A stretch of 5,343 nucleotides of DNA from Pseudomonadota bacterium (GTDB lineage Bacteria > Pseudomonadota > Alphaproteobacteria > Rhizobiales > Kaistiaceae): positions 1 to 5,343 of the forward strand of contig JAEZEN010000461.1 in NCBI GenBank assembly GCA_023433185.1, read 5' to 3'. The position numbers were made by a program, and so were the translations under genes. A model generated the notes under the pieces. It ran no database searches. It was not told the origin of the DNA and saw nothing but the letters and a program-made list of their open reading frames with translations. Shown piece by piece: positions 1 to 5,343 of the stretch. Position 1 is the stretch's first letter, and each line of letters starts with the position of its first letter.

Positions 1-2
1 CG

Positions 3-38
3 ATGAACCTCATCTCGCCCCAGGCGAGCGCCGCATAA
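3..38 (+). CDS. Possible C-terminal tail of an upstream gene (partial)
   Basis: One forward frame is open from the left edge and closes at a TAA at positions 36-38, eight bases before the queF start. Its last residues would read [10 protein letters not shown]. That spacing would suit the end of an upstream gene in the same operon. The stretch is too short to identify a family. The frame of queF itself is also open back to the left edge, so this reading is only one possibility. Confidence 0.22.
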   Translation: MNLISPQASAA

Positions 39-46
39 GTGAGATC

Positions 47-499
47 ATGGCAAAGACGACACTGCAGCTCGGGCGCGCCGTCGCGATGCCTGCGAACCCC
101 GATGAGGCGGTCCTCGACCGCGTTCCCAATCCGCAGGCCGATACCCAGTATGTCGCCCGGTTCACCTTCCCCGAATTCACCTCGATCTGCCCGGTCACCG
201 GCCAGCCCGATTTCGGCATCCTGGTGATGGACTATGTCCCGGGGAAATGGCTGGTCGAGTCGAAATCTCTGAAGCTCTACCTCCAGTCCTTCCGCAACCA
301 CGGCGCCTTCCACGAGGACGTGACGGTCGCCATCGGCCGGCGGGTGGCCGACCTCCTCGCCCCGCGCTGGCTGCGGATCGGCGGCTATTTCAACCCGCGC
401 GGCGGCATGCCCATCGACGTCTTCTGGCAGACCGGCGCCGTCCCCAAGGGGGTCTGGGTCGCCGACCAGGGCGTGCCCCTCTACCGCGGCCGGGGCTGA
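47..499 (+). CDS. queF: NADPH-dependent 7-cyano-7-deazaguanine reductase QueF (type I, YkvM-like)
   Basis: QueF reduces the nitrile of preQ0 to the amine of preQ1 using two NADPH, a cytoplasmic step in synthesis of the modified tRNA nucleoside queuosine. The 150-residue product has the short unimodular length of the Bacillus-type enzyme rather than the roughly 280-residue E. coli type. The nucleophile is Cys48 in [13 protein letters not shown], followed by the proton-donor Asp55. The QueF signature ESKSLKLY lies at residues 71-78, and His89-Glu90 in the GAFHED segment match the substrate-binding His/Glu pair. All key residues known from the B. subtilis enzyme are therefore present. ATG at 47 is chosen because the N-terminus then has normal family length; the ribosome site (AAGTGAG, 37-43) is imperfect and close to the start. 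No other queuosine genes (queC, queD, queE) are visible. The CPBP gene begins 9 bp after its stop. Confidence 0.97.
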   Translation: MAKTTLQLGRAVAMPANPDEAVLDRVPNPQADTQYVARFTFPEFTSICPVTGQPDFGILVMDYVPGKWLVESKSLKLYLQSFRNHGAFHEDVTVAIGRRVADLLAPRWLRIGGYFNPRGGMPIDVFWQTGAVPKGVWVADQGVPLYRGRG

Positions 500-508
500 G
501 AACCGGCG

Positions 509-1195
509 ATGGGCTTCCACGCCGGCATCGCCATCGCGGCGACGATCGTCCTCTACCTCCTCTTCTACTTCGTCGTGGTGTCATCCCCCCTCGACCGGAT
601 CCGCGAGTCGATCGCCGGGGTCGTCGCCAAGCGGCTCGCGGGCGTCGTCATCCTCGGCGGCGGCGCGGCGCTCGTGGCGTGGCTCTTCCTGCCCTTCGAC
701 GCCGCAGCCCTCGGCGTCACCCTCGCCATCCCGCCGACGACCTGGCTGTGGGTCGGCGGCGCGAGCGTCGCCATCGTCGCCGGCTGCATCGCCACCGCCC
801 ACAGGCCGGAGAACTTCAACGTCTATCCCGAGATGCGGGTTGCGGCCTGGGGGGCGGGGCCGGTCGCGGCCAACTTCGTCTCCTGCGCCCTCTACATGTA
901 CGCCTACGAGTTCCTGTTCCGCGGCTTCCTGCTCTTCGCCTGCCTCGCCGCGATGCCGGCCTGGCTCGCGATCGCGGTGAACGTCGCGCTCTATGCGCTG
1001 GCCCATGTCGCCAAGGGACCGCGCGAGGCGCTCGGTTCGCTGCCGCTCGGCATCGTCCTCTGTCTGTCGGCGATCGAGACGGGGGCGATCTGGGCGGCGT
1101 TCCTGATCCACGTGATCATGTCGCAGTTGAACGACTACCTCGGAGTCCGCGCCAATCCGGCGATGCGCTTCGCCTTCGGGGGGCGGTCGCCGTGA
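509..1195 (+). CDS. CPBP-family (Abi/CAAX protease-like) integral membrane protein
   Basis: This 228-residue, very hydrophobic protein has about six to seven predicted membrane segments (roughly residues 4-24, 42-62, 78-97, 113-147, 149-167 and 176-205). The C-terminal half fits the CPBP glutamic intramembrane protease fold (Rce1/Abi-like). Motif 1 is YEFLFRG at 133-139, motif 2 is LYALAH ending at His166, and motif 3 is HVIMS at 201-205. CPBP members cleave prenylated or other membrane substrates, or in some bacteria serve in bacteriocin self-immunity. Two positions deviate from the classical pattern: the first Glu of EExxxR is Tyr133, and the Asn of HxxxN is Ser205. Glu134, Arg138, His166 and His201 are kept. 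The ATG at 509 lies 9 bp after the queF stop with no strong Shine-Dalgarno, suggesting translational coupling. The end overlaps the next gene by 4 bp. Family assignment is good; protease activity and substrate are unknown. Confidence 0.82.
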   Translation: MGFHAGIAIAATIVLYLLFYFVVVSSPLDRIRESIAGVVAKRLAGVVILGGGAALVAWLFLPFDAAALGVTLAIPPTTWLWVGGASVAIVAGCIATAHRPENFNVYPEMRVAAWGAGPVAANFVSCALYMYAYEFLFRGFLLFACLAAMPAWLAIAVNVALYALAHVAKGPREALGSLPLGIVLCLSAIETGAIWAAFLIHVIMSQLNDYLGVRANPAMRFAFGGRSP

Positions 1196-2241
1196 ACGTC
1201 CTCGTCACCGGCGCGACCGGCTTCGTCGGCCAGCGACTCGCGCACCGCCTCGCCGACGGCGGCGCGACGGTGCACGCGCTGGCCCGCTCGCCGCAGAAGG
1301 CCGAGGTGCTCCGCCGCGACCGTATCGTGGTCTTTCCCGGCGACGTTCTCGACCCCGCCTCGCTCGCCCGCGCCGCCGCGGGCTGCGATCGGGTCTATCA
1401 TGCCGCGGCGCTCGTCAGCGCCTGGGCGAAGGACCCCGGCGACTATGCCCGCGTCAATGTCGGCGGCACCGTCAACGTCCTCGACGCCGCGAAGGCCGCC
1501 GGCGCGGCGCGCGTCGTCATCACCTCGACCGCCGGCGTCTTCGGTCCCTCCGAGGGCGGCCTGGTCGACGAGGCGACCCCCCGCCGCATCCCGTTCTTCA
1601 ACGCCTACGAATCGTCGAAGGCCGAGATGCATGCCGCTGTCCGCACCCGCGCCGGCGACGGGCTCCATCCCGTCATCGTGTGCCCGACCCGCGTCTACGG
1701 CCCGGGGCCGATGGTCGAGGGCAACGCCGCGACGCAGATGATCGCCCGCTACATCGAGGGGCGCTGGCGGGCGCTGCCCGGCGACGGCCGGCGTTCGGGC
1801 AACTACGTCCATGTCGACGACGTGATCGATGGCCATCTCGCCGCGATGGAGAAGGGCCGCGCCGGGGAGGCCTACATCCTCGGCGGCGAGAACGCGACCT
1901 ACCGCGAGTTCTTCGCGACGCTGGCCGACGTCGCCGGAGTCCACCACCGGCTCTTCCCCACCCCGATCGCCCTTCTGATGCTCTTCGCCCATACCGAGGA
2001 GAAGCGGGCCGAATGGTTCGGACGGAAGCCGCTCGTCACGCCCTCCTGGGTGCGGCGCTACAGCTACGACTGGGCCAACTCCTCGGCCAAGGCCGCTGCG
2101 GACCTGGGCTACGCGCCGCGATCGCTGCGGCAGGGTCTCGCCGAGACGGTGGCCTGGCTGCGCGGGCGCACGCCGGCCCCGACGCCGCCCGAGTTCGGAG
2201 ACTTCCTGCCGCCCAGTCCCGAGGTCCCGGGCCAGGCATAG
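1192..2241 (+). CDS. NAD(P)-dependent epimerase/dehydratase, extended SDR family
   Basis: This 349-residue cytoplasmic enzyme belongs to the extended short-chain dehydrogenase/reductase family, in the range of sugar epimerases, dihydroflavonol-reductase-like proteins and the hopanoid-associated HpnA group. The N-terminal Rossmann fold has the nucleotide motif TGATGFVG at residues 6-13. Arg32 just after the second strand hints at NADP(H) preference. Asp51 lies in GDVLD, and the cofactor-proximal strand leads into HAAALV (70-75). The catalytic set is Thr113 with the Tyr139-x3-Lys143 pair (YESSK). RVYGPG at 167-172 and NYVHVDDV at 204-211 are typical of the substrate half, and the C-terminus ends in a Pro-rich tail after AWLRGR. 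The start is taken as GTG at 1192, which overlaps the CPBP stop (GTGA) and sits at the normal distance from the glycine motif. The same frame is open far upstream, but that part lies over the membrane-protein gene and does not look like protein. Substrate cannot be assigned. Confidence 0.92.
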   Translation: MNVLVTGATGFVGQRLAHRLADGGATVHALARSPQKAEVLRRDRIVVFPGDVLDPASLARAAAGCDRVYHAAALVSAWAKDPGDYARVNVGGTVNVLDAAKAAGAARVVITSTAGVFGPSEGGLVDEATPRRIPFFNAYESSKAEMHAAVRTRAGDGLHPVIVCPTRVYGPGPMVEGNAATQMIARYIEGRWRALPGDGRRSGNYVHVDDVIDGHLAAMEKGRAGEAYILGGENATYREFFATLADVAGVHHRLFPTPIALLMLFAHTEEKRAEWFGRKPLVTPSWVRRYSYDWANSSAKAAADLGYAPRSLRQGLAETVAWLRGRTPAPTPPEFGDFLPPSPEVPGQA

Positions 2242-2269
2242 GTTCGCAGGACAGGACCCGGCCGGGACC
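2223..2269. terminator. Inverted repeat at the convergent SDR/kdsA ends, possible bidirectional terminator
   Basis: The eight bases GGTCCCGG at 2223-2230 are exactly complementary to CCGGGACC at 2262-2269, with 31 nt between them, spanning the SDR stop codon. The right arm also lies in a local palindrome (CCCGGCCGGG, 2257-2266) that can form a short hairpin. The 29-bp gap between these convergent genes (2242-2270) holds no U-tract on either strand, so a classical intrinsic terminator is not clearly shown. In DNA this GC-rich such repeats also arise by chance. Confidence 0.25.
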
Positions 2270-2270
2270 G

Positions 2271-3101
2271 TCAGGCCTCCTTCGTGACGCGGTCGAGCGC
2301 CATCAGCTGCTCGAGCAGCGCCGGCATTGCGGCGATCGGCACCATGTTCGGCCCGTCGGACGGGGCGTTGTCGGGGTCCTCATGCGTCTCGATGAAGACG
2401 CCGGCGACGCCGACCGCCACGGCAGCCCGTGCGAGAACCGGCACGAAGCGCCGCTCGCCGCCCGACGAGGTCCCCTGCCCGCCCGGCTGCTGCACCGAGT
2501 GGGTGGCGTCGAAGATCACGGGCGCACCGGTTTCCGCCATGATCGGCAGGGCCCGCATGTCCGAGACCAGCGTGTTGTAGCCGAAGCTCGCGCCGCGCTC
2601 GGTGAGGAGCACGTTCGGGTTGCCGCTGTCCACGATCTTGGCCACGACGTTCCTCATGTCCCAGGGCGCGAGGAACTGGCCCTTCTTGACGTTGACCACC
2701 CTGCCCGTCGCCGCGGCTGCGATGAGGAGGTCTGTCTGCCGACTGAGGAACGCCGGGATCTGGAGCACGTCGACCACCTCGGCGACGATCGCACATTGCT
2801 CGCGCTCGTGGATGTCGGTGAGGATCGGGACGTCGAGCTCGCGCCGGAGGTCGGCGAAGATCGCGAGCGCCGCCTCGAGCCCCATCCCGCGCTTACCCGC
2901 GAGGCTGGTGCGGTTCGCCTTGTCGAACGAGGTCTTGTAGACGAAGCCGATGCCGAGCCGGGCCGTCATCTCCTTGAGGCGCCCCGCAATGTCGAAGGCA
3001 TGGTCGCGCGATTCGAGCTGGCACGGACCGGCGATGAGGGCGAGCGGCAGGTCGTTGCCGAACACGGCATTGCCGACCGAAACGTGGGCGTTGGGCTTCA
3101 T
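2271..3101 (-). CDS. kdsA: 3-deoxy-8-phosphooctulonate synthase (KDO-8-P synthase), metal-dependent class
   Basis: KdsA condenses phosphoenolpyruvate with D-arabinose 5-phosphate to give KDO-8-phosphate, the committed step to the KDO of the LPS inner core. The 276-residue product matches normal family length and is a complete TIM barrel. Visible family motifs are [10 protein letters not shown] (24-33), [11 protein letters not shown] (56-66), TDIHE (95-99), LSRQTDL (119-125), VNVKKGQF (136-143), the His in [13 protein letters not shown] (197-209), FIETHEDP (236-243) and SDGPNM (248-253). Cys27 stands where the metal-independent E. coli enzyme has Asn26. With His201, Glu238 and Asp249 it completes the metal site of the Aquifex type, so this is the class II metalloenzyme. 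ATG at 3101 gives the usual N-terminus; no good Shine-Dalgarno is seen. It lies 38 bp downstream of the VOC gene on the same strand and is probably co-transcribed with it. An adjacent enolase gene, common beside kdsA in alphaproteobacteria, is absent. Confidence 0.97.
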   Translation of the reverse strand: MKPNAHVSVGNAVFGNDLPLALIAGPCQLESRDHAFDIAGRLKEMTARLGIGFVYKTSFDKANRTSLAGKRGMGLEAALAIFADLRRELDVPILTDIHEREQCAIVAEVVDVLQIPAFLSRQTDLLIAAAATGRVVNVKKGQFLAPWDMRNVVAKIVDSGNPNVLLTERGASFGYNTLVSDMRALPIMAETGAPVIFDATHSVQQPGGQGTSSGGERRFVPVLARAAVAVGVAGVFIETHEDPDNAPSDGPNMVPIAAMPALLEQLMALDRVTKEA

Positions 3102-3139
3102 GGCGGCGCGATCATAGCGTCAGGCGCCGTCGGCGCCAG

Positions 3140-4012
3140 TCATCTGTCGAGGAAGACGAGCGCCACGCCGCAGGCGGCTTCCGGCGGCACGATCAGCCGG
3201 CCCATCCCTTCGCTGAAGGGCACGCCGTTGCCGCGAAGCGCGATCGCGGTCGTGGCAAGGTCGGCGACGGCGATCCGCAGCGCGACGAAGCGCGGCCGCG
3301 CATCCGCCGCGACATCGACGCCGGCCATCGCCTTCGCGGCCATGGGGGTCAGAAGCTCGAGCCGGTTGGGGCCGAGGTCGAACGATACCATCAGGCTGTC
3401 CGAGCGCATGTCGTGCTGGCCGGTCAGGTAGGTGAAGAAGATGTGGTAGTCGGCCGGGTCGCGGCAGGCCATCACCGCCGCGTCGATCGCGCGCGCGCCG
3501 TTGGCATGCGCCTGGAACTCCGGCCACCAGAAGCGGTCCGGATTGTGGTGCTGGCAGGTGAAGAACCCCGCCTCCGGGATGCGCGGGTCGCTGGTGAAGG
3601 CCGAGGAGAACCCGACCTCGCGATCGTCGCCGCGAGGATCACGGGCGAGCCGGCGGAACGTCATCGGCGGGAAGTCGTGCAGTCCGTTGGCCGCAAAGTC
3701 GGCCCGGTCGGCGTCGGCATCGGTGCTCTGGAAGGCGAGCATCGAGAAGCCCTCGCGGCGGGCAAGATAGTCGCGGTTGAAGGCGGCGAAGGAAAAGCCG
3801 CCCGGCTCGGGCACCGGGATGCGGGCCGGATCGACCACGCCAAGCAGCTCGATGTAGTTGCCGTCGAGCTGGACGAGCGCATTCGCCGTGCCGAAGGGAT
3901 GGTACGCCACCGGCGTCAGCGTGAAGCCGAGCCGGCCGAAGATGGCACGGGCGGCGTCGAGATCGTGGACGGCGATGATCGCATGATCGATCGGGCGGGG
4001 ATCGGTGGGCAT
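3140..4012 (-). CDS. Two-domain VOC/glyoxalase-like protein
   Basis: The 290-residue protein resembles vicinal-oxygen-chelate proteins of the Glyoxalase_3-like group annotated simply as VOC family. The N-terminal module starts with IDHAIIAVHDLDAA (8-21, His10 at a usual metal-ligand position) and continues with FGRLGF and LVQLDGNYIELLG (46-58, Glu55). A second region begins near FTCQHHNPDRFW (151-162) and PEFQAHANGA (164-173), and the C-terminal repeat runs from VALRIAV (243-249) to ALVFLDR (284-290). Known VOC folds pair such modules around a metal centre. Members include glyoxalases, dioxygenases and resistance proteins, but the substrate here cannot be assigned. ATG at 4012 is preferred: homology-like sequence begins directly after it, and a weak AAGAG lies just upstream. 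An in-frame ATG at 4138 would add 42 unconvincing residues overlapping the divergent DUF1801 gene. It is probably first in a two-gene transcript with kdsA. Confidence 0.85.
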   Translation of the reverse strand: MPTDPRPIDHAIIAVHDLDAARAIFGRLGFTLTPVAYHPFGTANALVQLDGNYIELLGVVDPARIPVPEPGGFSFAAFNRDYLARREGFSMLAFQSTDADADRADFAANGLHDFPPMTFRRLARDPRGDDREVGFSSAFTSDPRIPEAGFFTCQHHNPDRFWWPEFQAHANGARAIDAAVMACRDPADYHIFFTYLTGQHDMRSDSLMVSFDLGPNRLELLTPMAAKAMAGVDVAADARPRFVALRIAVADLATTAIALRGNGVPFSEGMGRLIVPPEAACGVALVFLDR

Positions 4013-4095
4013 GGGGCTCTTGTGGCAGGTGCACGCGGTGTGCTGGAACGGTTCGAAGTCCCGATCCTTATCGACCAGACCATGGAGGAAGCGCA
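4013..4095. promoter_or_regulatory. Divergent intergenic region between the VOC and DUF1801 genes
   Basis: These 83 bp separate two divergently transcribed starts, so promoters for the VOC-kdsA transcript and for the DUF1801 gene should lie here or just inside the flanking genes. This follows from gene orientation. I could not find a convincing pair of -35 and -10 hexamers on either strand. The only AT-richer patch is near 4066-4072 (CTTATCG region). Small symmetries exist, such as GAAC-G-GTTC at 4046-4054 and TTCGAA at 4052-4057, but they are too short to call an operator. Confidence 0.35.
4084..4089 (+). promoter_or_regulatory. Strong Shine-Dalgarno for the DUF1801 gene
   Basis: GGAGGA lies six bases before the ATG at 4096. 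It is the clearest ribosome-binding site in the window and fixes the start of this gene. The ATG at 4082 immediately before it is in another frame and is not used for this protein. Confidence 0.75.
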
Positions 4096-4566
4096 ATGGC
4101 CCGCAGCACCCCGGCGAAATCGGCGCGGTCGACGGCACCGGCGGCCGACGGAGAGACTGGCGCGGATGCCCCTCGGCTCCTCTCGGGCGGCAATCCGCAG
4201 ATCGCCAAGGGCTACGGCGATGCTCCGGTCCAGGCCTATATCGCGGCGATGCCGGGCTGGAAGTCGGACCTCGGCCGGCGGCTCGACACCCTCATTACCG
4301 AGACCGTGCCGGGGGTGGCGAAGGCGGTGAAATGGAACACGCCGTTCTACGGCAACGAGGGCGACGGCTGGTTCGTCGCCTTCCACTGCTTCACGAAGTA
4401 CGTGAAGGTCACCTTCTTCCGCGGCACCTCGCTCGACCCCGTGCCCCCCGGCGCCTCGAAGCAGCCGGAGGTGCGCTACCTGGATATCCGCGAAGGCACG
4501 CTCGACGAGGACCAGTTCGTCGACTGGATCCGCCAGGCGAGCAAGCTGCCCGGCGAGCGGCTCTAG
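4096..4566 (+). CDS. DUF1801 domain-containing protein (YdhG-like)
   Basis: The 156-residue soluble protein has an Ala/Ser/Thr-rich N-terminal extension (about 1-26). It then shows the recognisable DUF1801 stretch LLSGGNPQIAKG (28-39) and APVQAYIAAMPGW (43-55), and the domain core. The core features are a helical segment to TLITETVPG (65-73), VKWNTPFYG (78-86), the strand pair WFVAFHCFTKYVKVTFFRG (92-110), and VRYLDIRE (126-133) before a final helix with WIRQASKL (144-151). The family is widespread in bacteria and small, and its biochemical role is not established, so no function is assigned. The start is set by the GGAGGA ribosome site six bases upstream. It is transcribed divergently from the VOC gene and convergently with the LacI-type gene, whose stop codon it overlaps at CTAG (4563-4566). 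It therefore appears to be monocistronic. Confidence 0.9.
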   Translation: MARSTPAKSARSTAPAADGETGADAPRLLSGGNPQIAKGYGDAPVQAYIAAMPGWKSDLGRRLDTLITETVPGVAKAVKWNTPFYGNEGDGWFVAFHCFTKYVKVTFFRGTSLDPVPPGASKQPEVRYLDIREGTLDEDQFVDWIRQASKLPGERL

Positions 4567-5342
4567 CCCGGCACCGCCGCGCAGGACTGGCGGACCACGA
4601 GTTCCGGCGCGAAGATCTGCCGCTCCGCCGGACCGGCATCGTCGTCGCGCAGGCGCCCGACGAGCCGCGCGAAGGCTGCCGCCGCCATTGCCGCGATCGG
4701 CTGGCGCACGACCGTGAGGGCCGGCTGGAAGGCGGGCGCCCAGGGGAAATCGTCGATGCTGCACACCGAGACGTCATCGGGCACGCGGATCCCGGCCTCG
4801 GCGAGCGACCGCATCACGCCGATCAGCATCAGGTTGTTGGCGACGAAGATCGCCGTCGGCCGGTCCGTGAGGGTGAGGAGATGCCCGGCGCAGGCGCGCG
4901 CCTCCTCCATGCGAAAGTCGCCGTGAACCACCAGCGCCGGGTCGGGCGCGATGCCGTGGCGGGCGAGCGCATCACGGTAGCCGGCGAGCCGCTCCTGGCT
5001 CACATGCTGGTGGCGCATGCCGGCGACGATGCCGATCCGCCGGTGGCCGAGACCGAGGAGATGCGCGGTCGCAAGGTCGGCGGCGCGGCGATTGTCGAGC
5101 GCGAAGCCGTCGACGCCGAGGGCGGGCGAGGCATTGTCGACGGCGACGATCTTCATCCGTCCGCGGGCCAGCCGGCCATCGCCGTAGTCGGCCTCGCTGC
5201 CGGCCGGGCAGAGGATCGTGCCGGCGGCCTGGTGGGAGCGCATCAGCGTGAGGAGCTCCGCCTCGCGCGCCGCGTCGTGATCGCTGATCCCGAGCAGCAC
5301 CGAATAGCCGGCGCGGTGGGCTTCGCCCTGGATGCACTCGAC
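4563..5342 (-). CDS. LacI/GalR-family transcriptional regulator, C-terminal effector domain (partial)
   Basis: The frame runs open to the right edge, so the gene begins outside the window. The 259 visible residues are most of the periplasmic-binding-protein-like effector domain of a LacI/GalR repressor. The N-terminal helix-turn-helix and hinge (about 60 residues) and the first part of the sensor are missing. Matching landmarks, counted from the first visible residue, are GEAHRAGYSVLLG (6-18), IVAVDN (65-70), the HLLGLGHRRIGIVAG block (94-108), R..GY..AL..HGI (118-131), PTAIFVANNLMLIG (162-175), and VPDDVSVCSIDDFPWA (187-202). The end follows with LTVVRQPI (209-216) and FAPELVVRQS (244-253). 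Proteins of this family bind a sugar or related ligand and usually regulate nearby catabolic or transport genes, which would lie beyond 5343. The ligand cannot be read from this part. A GTG at 5300 is internal, since the preceding 14 codons are normal family sequence. The stop (TAG, minus strand) overlaps the DUF1801 stop. Confidence 0.93.
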   Translation of the reverse strand, partial: VECIQGEAHRAGYSVLLGISDHDAAREAELLTLMRSHQAAGTILCPAGSEADYGDGRLARGRMKIVAVDNASPALGVDGFALDNRRAADLATAHLLGLGHRRIGIVAGMRHQHVSQERLAGYRDALARHGIAPDPALVVHGDFRMEEARACAGHLLTLTDRPTAIFVANNLMLIGVMRSLAEAGIRVPDDVSVCSIDDFPWAPAFQPALTVVRQPIAAMAAAAFARLVGRLRDDDAGPAERQIFAPELVVRQSCAAVPG

Positions 5343-5343
5343 G

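Noticed and set aside
1..46. An extended QueF N-terminus, since its frame is open back to the left edge
   Set aside because: Type I QueF proteins are normally about 150-165 residues, and ATG at 47 gives a normal N-terminus. The upstream codons show no family-like sequence.
247..1191. Long open forward frame continuous with the SDR gene, which would make a 664-residue fusion
   Set aside because: The stretch reads as Arg/Pro-rich low-complexity sequence and overlaps queF and the CPBP gene, both of which have clear family motifs. The true SDR N-terminus begins at 1192.
1135..1992. 285-residue minus-strand frame opposite the SDR gene
   Set aside because: It is antisense to a gene with intact SDR motifs, and its Gly/Asp/Arg/Val-rich composition matches no family I recognise.
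1680..3431. 583-residue forward open frame across the SDR, kdsA and VOC genes
   Set aside because: It crosses three well-supported genes, shows no domain, and has the Arg/Ala/Asp-rich makeup expected of shadow frames in high-GC DNA.
4029..4058. Short palindromes (GTGCAC, GAACGGTTC, TTCGAA) as a possible operator
   Set aside because: The arms are only 3-4 bp and of mixed type, not a LacI-like or other recognisable operator, and are expected by chance in this length.
3413..4330. 305-residue forward frame opposite the VOC gene
   Set aside because: It is a shadow of the VOC coding strand and has no recognisable motif. It would also run through the DUF1801 start region in a different frame.
3916..4764. 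282-residue minus-strand frame opposite the DUF1801 gene
   Set aside because: DUF1801 on the plus strand has a strong ribosome site and a clear domain; this frame is compositionally a shadow.

Overview
This is a very GC-rich, tightly packed chromosomal segment with strong third-position G/C bias. It carries a class II (metal-dependent type) KDO-8-phosphate synthase, so the host is a Gram-negative LPS maker. A unimodular (YkvM-type) QueF, the GC content and the style of the proteins suggest an alphaproteobacterium, possibly Hyphomicrobiales. That placement is inference; no rRNA or other taxonomic marker is present.

Layout, left to right. A plus-strand block comes first: queF (47-499), a CPBP/Abi-type membrane protein (509-1195) and an extended short-chain dehydrogenase/epimerase (1192-2241). 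The genes are 9 bp apart and then overlap by 4 bp (GTGA), so they are probably one transcript; a few codons at 3-38 may be the tail of another gene. A minus-strand pair follows: kdsA (2271-3101), with a two-domain VOC/glyoxalase-like protein (3140-4012) transcribed just upstream of it. A short divergent intergenic region (4013-4095) separates this pair from a plus-strand DUF1801 gene (4096-4566). The DUF1801 gene converges on a LacI-family regulator (minus strand, 4563 to beyond the right edge), of which only the effector domain is in the window. The two stop codons share one palindromic CTAG.

How the genes work together: QueF makes preQ1 for queuosine tRNA modification and KdsA makes the KDO precursor for the LPS inner core; both are housekeeping. 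The SDR could act on a sugar or lipid substrate, and the CPBP protein could be a membrane protease, but neither substrate can be read from sequence. The LacI regulator's targets are probably outside the window, beyond 5343.

I found no mobile element, CRISPR array, tRNA/rRNA, phage gene or defence cassette, and nothing that convincingly looks like an undescribed system. The most distinctive points are the altered catalytic motifs of the CPBP protein, the unusual queF-CPBP-SDR cluster, and the shared CTAG stop.
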